This document shows, piece after piece, positions 1 through 4,813 of a DNA stretch of 5,328 nt. The notes under the pieces were generated by a model, which was not told the DNA's origin, made no database searches, and was given only the letters and a program-made list of their open reading frames with translations. Position 1 is the first letter of the stretch. Every line of letters starts with the position of its first letter. Source of the stretch: JAWXBR01 sp046595995 (lineage in GTDB: Bacteria > Bacteroidota > Ignavibacteria > Kapaibacteriales > Kapaibacteriaceae); contig JBKJNB010000117.1 in the NCBI GenBank assembly GCA_046595995.1, positions 1-5,328 on the forward strand, in the 5' to 3' direction. The position numbers and the translations under genes are program-made.

Positions 1-1
1 G

Positions 2-496
2 TACGGTGGCTTCACACCCATCCTGCATGACAGTGTGTTCGTGGCACATGGGGCAGTCATTCTTGGCGACGTTCAGATCGGTAAAGATTCGAGCGTCTGG
101 TTCAACACCGTCATTCGTGGCGATGTACACTGGATTCGCATTGGCGAACGCACGAATATTCAGGATCTGTCGATGCTGCATACCACGTATAAGAAACATC
201 CACTGTCGATTGGAAACGATGTTACTGTCGGACATTGTGCTATGCTGCATGGATGTACGATTAACGACTTCGTATTAATAGGTATGCAGGCAACAGTGCT
301 CGACAAGGCCGTTATTGGAAAGTACTCGATGGTTGCTGCCGGAGCGGTCGTTAAGGAAGGATTTGAAGTACCCGAAGGAACACTTGTTGCCGGAGTGCCA
401 GCACGGGTTGTGCGCGAACTCAATGACGAAGAACGTCGTAAACTCGAACAGTCATCGCAGAATTACATCAACTACGTAGCGAGCTACCGTGGCTAA
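2..496 (+). CDS. Gamma carbonic anhydrase family protein (left-handed beta-helix), 5' partial
   Basis: The reading frame is open from base 2, so the true start lies upstream; 164 residues are visible and probably fewer than about ten are missing. The protein is built of hexapeptide repeats (for example VILGDV, QIGKDS, VIRGDV) typical of the trimeric left-handed beta-helix fold. Three histidines fit the zinc/iron ligands of gamma carbonic anhydrases: visible residues 60 (codon 179-181), 78 (233-235) and 83 (248-250), the last two five residues apart as in the archetype Cam. The stretch after the first histidine is short, so the acidic proton-shuttle loop of Cam is absent, as in CamH/YrdA/PaaY-like members. 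A charged C-terminal helix follows the motif AGVPARVVREL. Reversible CO2 hydration is possible, but many of these relatives have no proven activity. The gene overlaps the next one by 8 nt, which suggests one transcript. Family assignment is firm; the substrate is not. Confidence 0.93.
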   Translation, partial: YGGFTPILHDSVFVAHGAVILGDVQIGKDSSVWFNTVIRGDVHWIRIGERTNIQDLSMLHTTYKKHPLSIGNDVTVGHCAMLHGCTINDFVLIGMQATVLDKAVIGKYSMVAAGAVVKEGFEVPEGTLVAGVPARVVRELNDEERRKLEQSSQNYINYVASYRG

Positions 497-692
497 ACAG
501 AAATCTCTCGGCTCGGCACTTCTTATCATGTTAAGCTCGAGCATTTTTGCCATGCTCATCATGGTTGTCTTGAGCATCTACACAGGCGACTGGCTCTATC
601 TCATTGCTGCGGTGCTGTTTCTAATCGCAGGTGTTGTTAGCGTTGTTGTGGTTCGAAATCTGCAGCGGAAGATAGACGGACCTAAAACATGA
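489..692 (+). CDS. Small two-helix membrane protein of unknown function
   Basis: This 67-residue protein is not one I recognise. It starts at a GTG that overlaps the end of the carbonic anhydrase-like gene by 8 nt, and its stop shares the ATGA overlap with the next gene, which supports a real, translationally coupled gene. Two hydrophobic stretches, about residues 9-30 and 34-56, are separated by a short turn containing YTGDW. Lysines at 3 and 5 and the basic tail (R56, R60, K61) suggest a hairpin in the inner membrane with both ends in the cytoplasm. There are no cysteines, histidines or other catalytic-looking residues. The start is the only plausible one that keeps the first helix whole; the next Met, at residue 14, lies inside it. 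No Shine-Dalgarno sequence is obvious. A role in anchoring or assisting a neighbour is only a guess from position. Confidence 0.75.
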   Translation: MAKQKSLGSALLIMLSSSIFAMLIMVVLSIYTGDWLYLIAAVLFLIAGVVSVVVVRNLQRKIDGPKT

Positions 693-1945
693 CCGTGCTT
701 CCGCGTCTTCGGACAGAGATTCAGATTGACGTACACCGCGAGGATGGCCAGGACTTTCTAATTCTAAGCGACACGTTTGGAATTGCCGAAGGTCCGATAC
801 TGATTAACGCCGATATGGTAGATGTGCTCGAAGCATGCAATGGCGTTACCACCATCGAGGATCTAGCACAAGCTGCGGAAGTAGAGTCCGACGGACCCGA
901 GATGATGCGTCTACGAATCTTCCTTGGGCAGCTCGTCGAGATGGGCTACATGGAAGGTGAGGCAGCCGAACAACGAGCACTCGTTGCAACTGCTGAATTT
1001 GTTAACGCGTCGGTACGCCAGCCAGTTTGTGCTGGCTCGACGTATCCTGCCGGCGCCGAAGCACTTCATAAACTATTAGATGAAATGCTCGCGTCCGATA
1101 ACAACGCGTCTGTGTCAACCGGCAACGCACGCCTCGTCATCATTCCACACATCGACTTCCGCGTCGCTCCCGACGTGTACGGTCCGTGCTTCAATGCCAT
1201 TCGCACAACCGACGCCGATCTCTTTGTAATGGTTGGCACCTCGCATTACTGGGCTCAGCACGCCCTGATCCTTACAACCAAAGATTTTGCAACACCAATC
1301 GGCACGGTCCACACCGATGTGCCATTAGTGAACGCACTCCGTGATCGACTTACGGCAATCGATGCATTGCATCCACATGAGATGCATCCCATGGTTGCAC
1401 CCAACGACCTGGCGCACAAACCAGAGCACTCACTCGAACTGCACACAGTGTTCTTGCAACACATGTTTGGTGGACCCTTTGCGGCCGACGGTAACCCTGT
1501 TGACGACCGACGCAGACCCTTCACAATCCTTCCCATTCTTGTGAGCGGACTTGATAAAGGGGCTTTAAATGGGGCATTGCACGAAGCAATTGCTGCAATT
1601 CGTGACGTTGTGGCGAACTCCGGACGTAACGTCGTGTGGCTCGTCAGCGGTGATTTGGCCCACTTTGGAGTCCGTTTCGGCGATGCCGCCCCCGCTGCGG
1701 AGATGATGGAGGACGTCCGTGAAGCCGATTCTACCTTACTCCGCCACCTCGTCGCGGGCGACCCAGACGCCTATTACGGGGCGGTCCGTGATGCCGACGA
1801 TGCCTTCCGCATCTGCGGTCTTGCCCCCTCCTACATTGCCCTGAGCGCTGCACGACCCGGTGATGGGGAGGTCGTAGCCTACGACATTTGGGACGATTCG
1901 GCCACAGGCAGTGCTGTGAGCTTTGCCGGCGTAGTCTACAGGTAA
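689..1945 (+). CDS. MEMO family protein (AmmeMemoRadiSam system protein B type) with N-terminal extra domain
   Basis: Residues about 110-418 form a MEMO domain, a fold related to class III extradiol dioxygenases (LigB). Family landmarks appear in order: RQPVCAGSTYPAG (110-122), IPHIDF (152-157), GTSHYW (183-188), EHSLELHTVFLQ (246-257), ILPILVSG (280-287), SGDLAHFG (320-327), CGLAP (376-380) and the closing FAGVVY. By eye, H154, H186 and C376 correspond to the iron-binding H49, H81 and C244 of human MEMO1, and D322/H325 to its SSDF-CHWG segment. Residues 1-100 are an extra domain with alternating strands and helices, ending in a helix-rich part that resembles a small winged-helix or PqqD-like module; this is inference. 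In many prokaryotes MEMO genes sit with AMMECR1 and a radical SAM gene, neither of which is seen here. The biochemical role is unsettled. The ATGA overlap links it to the membrane peptide gene. The 418-residue length exceeds a MEMO-only protein (about 270-300) by the extra domain. Confidence 0.9.
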   Translation: MTVLPRLRTEIQIDVHREDGQDFLILSDTFGIAEGPILINADMVDVLEACNGVTTIEDLAQAAEVESDGPEMMRLRIFLGQLVEMGYMEGEAAEQRALVATAEFVNASVRQPVCAGSTYPAGAEALHKLLDEMLASDNNASVSTGNARLVIIPHIDFRVAPDVYGPCFNAIRTTDADLFVMVGTSHYWAQHALILTTKDFATPIGTVHTDVPLVNALRDRLTAIDALHPHEMHPMVAPNDLAHKPEHSLELHTVFLQHMFGGPFAADGNPVDDRRRPFTILPILVSGLDKGALNGALHEAIAAIRDVVANSGRNVVWLVSGDLAHFGVRFGDAAPAAEMMEDVREADSTLLRHLVAGDPDAYYGAVRDADDAFRICGLAPSYIALSAARPGDGEVVAYDIWDDSATGSAVSFAGVVYR

Positions 1946-1982
1946 GGGGATTCGTGCGCCAGCATGGCTAACCCCAGATTTT
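1946..1982 (+). terminator. Possible weak terminator after the MEMO gene
   Basis: Right after the stop codon, GGGG (1946-1949) can pair with CCCC (1972-1975). Inside, GCCA (1958-1961) pairs with TGGC (1965-1968) over a 3-nt loop. A short TTTT (1979-1982) follows. The two stems are short and separated by an unpaired stretch, and the T tract is only four long, so this is weak. Its position between two unrelated gene groups is the main support. Confidence 0.25.
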
Positions 1983-1995
1983 ACACCCAAACCCC

Positions 1996-2025
1996 TTGTT
2001 CATTTCCCGCCAGCCCTTATATTAG
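1996..2025 (+). promoter_or_regulatory. Candidate promoter for rplM-rpsI (Bacteroidota-like -33/-7 pair)
   Basis: TTG at 1996-1998 is followed after 19 nt by TATATTAG (2018-2025), which matches five of the six fixed positions of the TAnnTTTG -7 element known from Bacteroidota; the known spacing from the TTG-type -33 element is about 19-21 nt. Read as a sigma-70 promoter, TTGTTC and TATATT are 16 nt apart with a good -10 and a poor -35. A start near 2031 would give a leader of about 25 nt before the ATG at 2055. The -7 element lies inside small overlapping inverted repeats (CCCGC 2006-2010 with GCGGG 2025-2029; AGCCC 2012-2016 with GGGCT 2027-2031). Confidence 0.5.
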
Positions 2026-2054
2026 CGGGCTCTAGTAGAAACAACGACGCAAAA

Positions 2055-2522
2055 ATGGACCAAATACAATTCGGTAAAATCACAAGATCAATACGCGACC
2101 AAGATGTGACGCGTGCATGGTGGGTTGTTGACGCAGAAGGACAAACTGTAGGCCGCCTGGCCACGCAGATTGCAACGCTTCTTCGCGGTAAACACAAGCC
2201 ACTGTTCACACCTCACGTCGATTGCGGCGATTTTGTCGTTGTAATCAACGCAGAAAAGATCGTTCTTGAAGGTAAGCGTACTGAGCAGAAGGAATACTTC
2301 CACAGCACGCTCTATCCGGGTGGTGGACGATTCCGCAAGTTCAAGGATCTTATCCAAACACGGCCAGAAGAGATTGTGGAGCTTGCTGTAAAAGGCATGC
2401 TACCTAAGAATCGTCTTGGTCGCGTTGTGGGCAAGAAGCTCAAGGTATACCGTGGCACGGAGCATCCGCACCAAGCCCAAATGCCGAAGATGTACGAACT
2501 CCCGTATCCAGCTAATAACTAA
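2055..2522 (+). CDS. rplM: 50S ribosomal protein L13
   Basis: L13 is an early-assembling 50S protein that binds 23S rRNA. The 155-residue product carries the family landmarks AWWVVDAEGQTVGRLAT (21-37), LLRGKHKP (42-49), HVDCGDFVVVINAEKI (54-69), YPGGGR (87-92), AVKGMLPKNRLGR (111-123) and LKVYRGTEHPHQAQMP (129-144). The tryptophan pair sits at 22-23, several residues later than in E. coli (142 residues), and the MDxxxF-type N-terminus with VDCGDFVVV resembles Bacteroidota/Chlorobiota L13. The tail YELPYPANN is a short extension. The ATG at 2055 is preceded by A-rich sequence (CGCAAAAATGG) rather than a Shine-Dalgarno motif, which fits that group. It leads the operon, 18 nt before rpsI. In E. 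coli L13 represses its own rplM-rpsI mRNA; the short leader here leaves little room for such an element. Confidence 0.98.
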   Translation: MDQIQFGKITRSIRDQDVTRAWWVVDAEGQTVGRLATQIATLLRGKHKPLFTPHVDCGDFVVVINAEKIVLEGKRTEQKEYFHSTLYPGGGRFRKFKDLIQTRPEEIVELAVKGMLPKNRLGRVVGKKLKVYRGTEHPHQAQMPKMYELPYPANN

Positions 2523-2540
2523 GACAAACAAGAGAAGTTT

Positions 2541-2927
2541 ATGAAGGTGTATGCCGCTACGGGACGTCGTAAAACAAGTGTTGCACAGGTTCGCTTGAGC
2601 AGTGGCACGGGCAACGTGCTCGTGAATCGCTTGAACCTTGAAGATTACTTTCCAATTGAAACGTATCGTCGCGATGCAATGCTTCCACTCGAAGTAACGA
2701 AGACACTTGGTCAGTTCGATGTGTTCGTGAATGTTCGTGGTGGTGGCAAGGCCGGTCAGGCCGGTGCTGTTCGTCTTGGTGTTGCTCGTGCATTGGTTGT
2801 ATACAACGAAGAGCTTCGCGCCGCACTTCGTCCGGCTGGCGTTCTCACACGTGACCCACGTATGGTTGAGCGCAAGAAGTACGGACAGAAGAAGGCTCGT
2901 AAGCGCTTCCAGTTCAGCAAGCGATAA
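2541..2927 (+). CDS. rpsI: 30S ribosomal protein S9
   Basis: S9 is a 30S head protein whose C-terminal tail reaches the P-site tRNA anticodon stem-loop. The 128-residue length is normal. Visible landmarks are the N-terminal AATGRRKTSVAQV (5-17), LNLEDYFP (31-38), the signature GGGKAGQAGAVRLGVARAL (67-85), LTRDPRMVERKKYGQKKAR (102-120), and the tail FQFSKR ending in the conserved SKR. The start ATG follows AAGAGAAG, a loose purine-rich stretch. It is paired with rplM as in most bacteria. The stop codon at 2925-2927 overlaps the first base pairs of a tandem hairpin repeat that fills the start of the following gap. Confidence 0.98.
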   Translation: MKVYAATGRRKTSVAQVRLSSGTGNVLVNRLNLEDYFPIETYRRDAMLPLEVTKTLGQFDVFVNVRGGGKAGQAGAVRLGVARALVVYNEELRAALRPAGVLTRDPRMVERKKYGQKKARKRFQFSKR

Positions 2928-2976
2928 TCATTTCGCTGCTCCGCAGCGAAGGAATCATTTCGCTGCTCCGCAGCGA
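2926..2976 (+). repeat. Two tandem copies of a 24-nt hairpin-forming repeat
   Basis: The same 24 nt occur without mismatch at 2926-2949 and 2953-2976, with a 27-nt period. Each copy contains a palindrome, TCGCTGC-TCC-GCAGCGA. The first copy extends to an 8-bp stem (TTCGCTGC 2932-2939 with GCAGCGAA 2943-2950); the second has 7 bp (2960-2966 with 2970-2976). The right arm of copy 1 (2943-2950) can instead pair with the left arm of copy 2 (2959-2966) over an 8-nt loop, so alternative folds exist. The unit's first bases AGCGA also occur at 2920-2924, inside the last codons of rpsI, which suggests growth by local duplication. No T tract follows either hairpin, so an intrinsic terminator is unlikely. 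It could protect the rplM-rpsI mRNA end from exonucleases, mark a processing site, or be a REP-like element; none is shown. Confidence 0.9.
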
Positions 2977-3005
2977 TTCAGAACGTCGACAATTCGGTTT
3001 ATAAA
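2977..3005 (+). promoter_or_regulatory. Possible internal promoter before rpsB
   Basis: TTCAGA (2977-2982) and TATAAA (3000-3005) are 17 nt apart, matching the sigma-70 pattern at four and five of six positions. It lies directly after the second hairpin repeat and before the foldable leader. Transcription would start near 3012, inside the left arm (3009-3015) of the proposed leader stem, so this promoter and that full stem are partly at odds. The Bacteroidota-type -7 element is not matched well here. Confidence 0.25.
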
Positions 3006-3008
3006 GCA

Positions 3009-3089
3009 TGTGTGGCGAGTAGCGGTCGGGGACGCTCCCTTGGGAGTGCCGAAAGCAACAATGACCCACACAGGTGTTTCATCCACACA
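3009..3089 (+). promoter_or_regulatory. Structured rpsB leader candidate with alternative base pairing
   Basis: The RNA of this stretch folds by eye into a nested stem. The basal helix pairs TGTGTGG (3009-3015) with CCACACA (3066-3072). Further in, GC (3022-3023) pairs with GC (3055-3056), followed by a GG/AA internal loop, TCGG (3026-3029) with CCGA (3049-3052), a 3-nt GGA bulge (3030-3032), and CGCTCC (3033-3038) with GGAGTG (3043-3048, one G-U) closed by a CTTG tetraloop. CCACACA recurs exactly at 3083-3089, so the left arm has two competing partners, the second only 17 nt before the rpsB start. S2 is known to repress rpsB-tsf through its mRNA leader in E. coli, so an autoregulatory element is a reasonable guess. 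No match to a named RNA family is claimed. Confidence 0.4.
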
Positions 3090-3106
3090 AGTCTAAGGTC
3101 AAGAAT

Positions 3107-3919
3107 ATGCCGGCAGTCTCAGTCGAGGCCCTGCTCGAGTCCGGAGCACACTTCGGTCACCTCACTCGCAGGTGGAATCCCAAGATGCGAACCTTCATTT
3201 TTATGGAGCGCAACGGGATCCACATCATCGATCTCCGTAAAACACAACTCCTTGTAGATATCGCACGCGAAGCCGCGTTTGAGACATCGACACAAGGTCG
3301 CGGCGTATTGTTTGTAGGCACAAAGAACCAAGCAAAGGGTCCGGTCGAAGCCGAAGCCAAGCGTTCTTCTTCGAACTACGTTAGCGAACGCTGGTTGGGT
3401 GGCATGATCACGAACTTCTCTACGATTCGCAAGAGCATCAAGCGCCTGAACGCCATCGATAAGATGGAAGTTGACGGTACGTTTGAAAAGATTACAAAAA
3501 AAGAACGCCTGATGCTCGGACGCGAACGCGATCGCTTGCGTAAGGTATTTGGCGGCATCGAAGAGATGACGCGCCTTCCGGGTTTGATTTTCGTAATCGA
3601 CATCAAACGCGAACACATTGCCATCAAGGAAGCACGCATTCTAGGTATTCCAGTGATTGGTATCGTTGATACAAACTCCGATCCTGAGGATGTCGATTTT
3701 CCGATTCCGGCAAACGACGATTCCATTCGGACGATTGAAATCATCTCGAAGGTCATCTCCGACGCCATCATCGAAGGAAAAGAAATTGCCAAGGCACGCA
3801 CAGCAGATATCTCTGCTTCTAGCGAACAGTCGGCAAAGCAGACAGAAGGCGGAGACCACGTGCAACGTCAGTTGCGTGCTCGCAAGGGCGGTCCGGCCGC
3901 CAAAGCAGAAAACGAATAA
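3107..3919 (+). CDS. rpsB: 30S ribosomal protein S2
   Basis: S2 binds the 30S subunit between head and body and is needed for S1 recruitment where S1 is present. The ATG at 3107 gives 270 residues beginning MPAVSVEALLESGAHFGH, the usual S2 N-terminus, and AAGG (3095-3098) lies 8 nt upstream. A longer in-frame GTG at 3074 would add eleven non-conserved residues and cover the proposed leader, so it was not chosen. Landmarks are HFGHLTRRWNPKM (15-27), RNGIHIIDLRKT (35-46), VLFVGTK (67-73), ERWLGGMITNF (94-104), LPGLIFVIDI (157-166), and DTNSDPEDVDFPIPANDD (188-205). The last 35 or so residues (from about 233) are a polar, Ser/Gln/Lys-rich extension that is probably disordered. The gene is 179 nt after rpsI and only 9 nt before tsf, the classic S2/EF-Ts pair. 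Confidence 0.98.
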   Translation: MPAVSVEALLESGAHFGHLTRRWNPKMRTFIFMERNGIHIIDLRKTQLLVDIAREAAFETSTQGRGVLFVGTKNQAKGPVEAEAKRSSSNYVSERWLGGMITNFSTIRKSIKRLNAIDKMEVDGTFEKITKKERLMLGRERDRLRKVFGGIEEMTRLPGLIFVIDIKREHIAIKEARILGIPVIGIVDTNSDPEDVDFPIPANDDSIRTIEIISKVISDAIIEGKEIAKARTADISASSEQSAKQTEGGDHVQRQLRARKGGPAAKAENE

Positions 3920-3928
3920 CAACCCGAA

Positions 3929-4792
3929 ATGAATACAACCATGATCAGCGCATCTACCGTTAAAGAACTGCGTGACAAAACTGGCGCAGGCATGGCCGAT
4001 TGCAAGAAGGCTCTTGAAGAGTCGAGCGGCGACATGCAAGGCGCAATAGAGTGGCTCCGCAAGCGCGGCGCGGCATCGATCGACAAACGTGCAGACCGTG
4101 AAGCCAACGAAGGTATTGTCGTTGCTCGTACGTCTGCTGACGGTTCTACAGCGGCGATTGTAGAAGTGAATTGTGAAACAGACTTTGTTGCTCGCAACGA
4201 AGAGTTCGTTGCGTTCGCAAACGCTATTTGTGACGCTGTTCTTGCGAACGACATCAAGTCTGAAGAGCAGATTTGGGAAATAAACCTTGGTGACAAGACC
4301 CTTGGCAACCTTCGCGACGAAATCCTTGCAAAGTTTAGCGAACGCATCGGACTGCGTCGTTTCGAGCGCATTACGTCGAACGGACATATCACGGACTATG
4401 TACACGCTGGCAGTCGCCTAGCAGTACTTGTTGAACTCGATGCATCGAAGCTCGCCGACGGAGCACGTCCACTTGTTCGCGACGTTGCAATGCAGGTAGC
4501 TGCAATGCAACCGCTGTACATCGACCGCACGTCGGTAGACACGGCTGCGATTGAGAAGGAAATTGAGATCTATAAGCAGGCTGCAATCCAGGAAGGCAAG
4601 AAAGAAGACATTGCTGCGCGTATTGCAACAGGTAAACTCGAGAAGTTCTACCAGGAACAATGCCTTATCGAACAAGCGTTCGTCAAGGATCCGGGTAAGA
4701 CCATTAAGGATGTTCTGGCAGAAATCGGAAAGATATACGGCAGTGATGTGAAGGTACTTTCCTTCCGTCGCTATTATCTTGGCGAAAAATAA
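3929..4792 (+). CDS. tsf: Translation elongation factor Ts
   Basis: EF-Ts is the cytoplasmic guanine-nucleotide exchange factor that releases GDP from EF-Tu. At 287 residues it is close to the E. coli size (283), so it has the full long form with core and coiled-coil regions. The N-terminal UBA-like domain has TVKELRDKTGAGMADCKKAL (10-29) and a second helix through IEWLRKRG (40-47). The core carries VNCETDFVARNEEF (80-93), with D85 and F86 in the motif that displaces the nucleotide-site magnesium of EF-Tu. Next come YVHAGSRLAVLVEL (157-170), VAMQVAAMQPLYI (186-198), a helical charged region about 205-250, and KDPGKTIKDVL (253-263) near the end. The start is uncertain: ATG 3929 (MNTTMIS) and ATG 3941 (MISAS) both work and neither has a clear Shine-Dalgarno. 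The longer form matches the usual five or so residues before the first helix. It follows rpsB by 9 nt. Confidence 0.97.
   Translation: MNTTMISASTVKELRDKTGAGMADCKKALEESSGDMQGAIEWLRKRGAASIDKRADREANEGIVVARTSADGSTAAIVEVNCETDFVARNEEFVAFANAICDAVLANDIKSEEQIWEINLGDKTLGNLRDEILAKFSERIGLRRFERITSNGHITDYVHAGSRLAVLVELDASKLADGARPLVRDVAMQVAAMQPLYIDRTSVDTAAIEKEIEIYKQAAIQEGKKEDIAARIATGKLEKFYQEQCLIEQAFVKDPGKTIKDVLAEIGKIYGSDVKVLSFRRYYLGEK
4193..4213 (+). repeat. Perfect 9-bp inverted repeat inside tsf
   Basis: CGCAACGAA (4193-4201), GAG, and TTCGTTGCG (4205-4213) form a perfect 9-bp stem with a 3-nt loop in the codons for R-N-E-E-F-V-A, part of the conserved EF-Tu contact motif. A second small palindrome, TTGCG-TT-CGCAA (4209-4220), overlaps its right arm. 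Both may simply result from codon choice in a conserved stretch. Confidence 0.6.
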
Positions 4793-4813
4793 GTCGAACC
4801 GTATGGGTATCGC

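Noticed and set aside
35..37. GTG as the start of the carbonic anhydrase-like gene
   Set aside because: The frame is open upstream to the window edge and encodes matching family sequence (FTPILHDSVFVAHGAVILGD), so the gene is truncated by the window.
2926..2976. Reading the tandem repeat as a CRISPR array or an intrinsic terminator
   Set aside because: Only two units with a 3-nt separation exist, so there is no spacer, and no T tract follows either hairpin on either strand.
2731..3096. Plus-strand frame of 121 codons running from rpsI through the gap
   Set aside because: It starts inside rpsI in another frame and ends in the leader. The repeat part translates to a repeated peptide only because the DNA repeat is 27 nt long.
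3074..3106. Upstream GTG start that would lengthen S2
   Set aside because: The added residues are not like S2 N-termini, while the ATG at 3107 gives the conserved start and has AAGG at good spacing.
3119..3616. Minus-strand open frame of 165 codons opposite rpsB
   Set aside because: It is wholly inside rpsB, shows no family motif, and has no promoter or independent spacing, so it is a shadow frame.
3641..4405. Long open frame on the minus strand (254 codons) opposite rpsB and tsf
   Set aside because: It lies opposite two certain, highly conserved genes. Its translation is rich in Cys, Arg and Phe without any recognisable motif, as expected for the complement of biased coding sequence.
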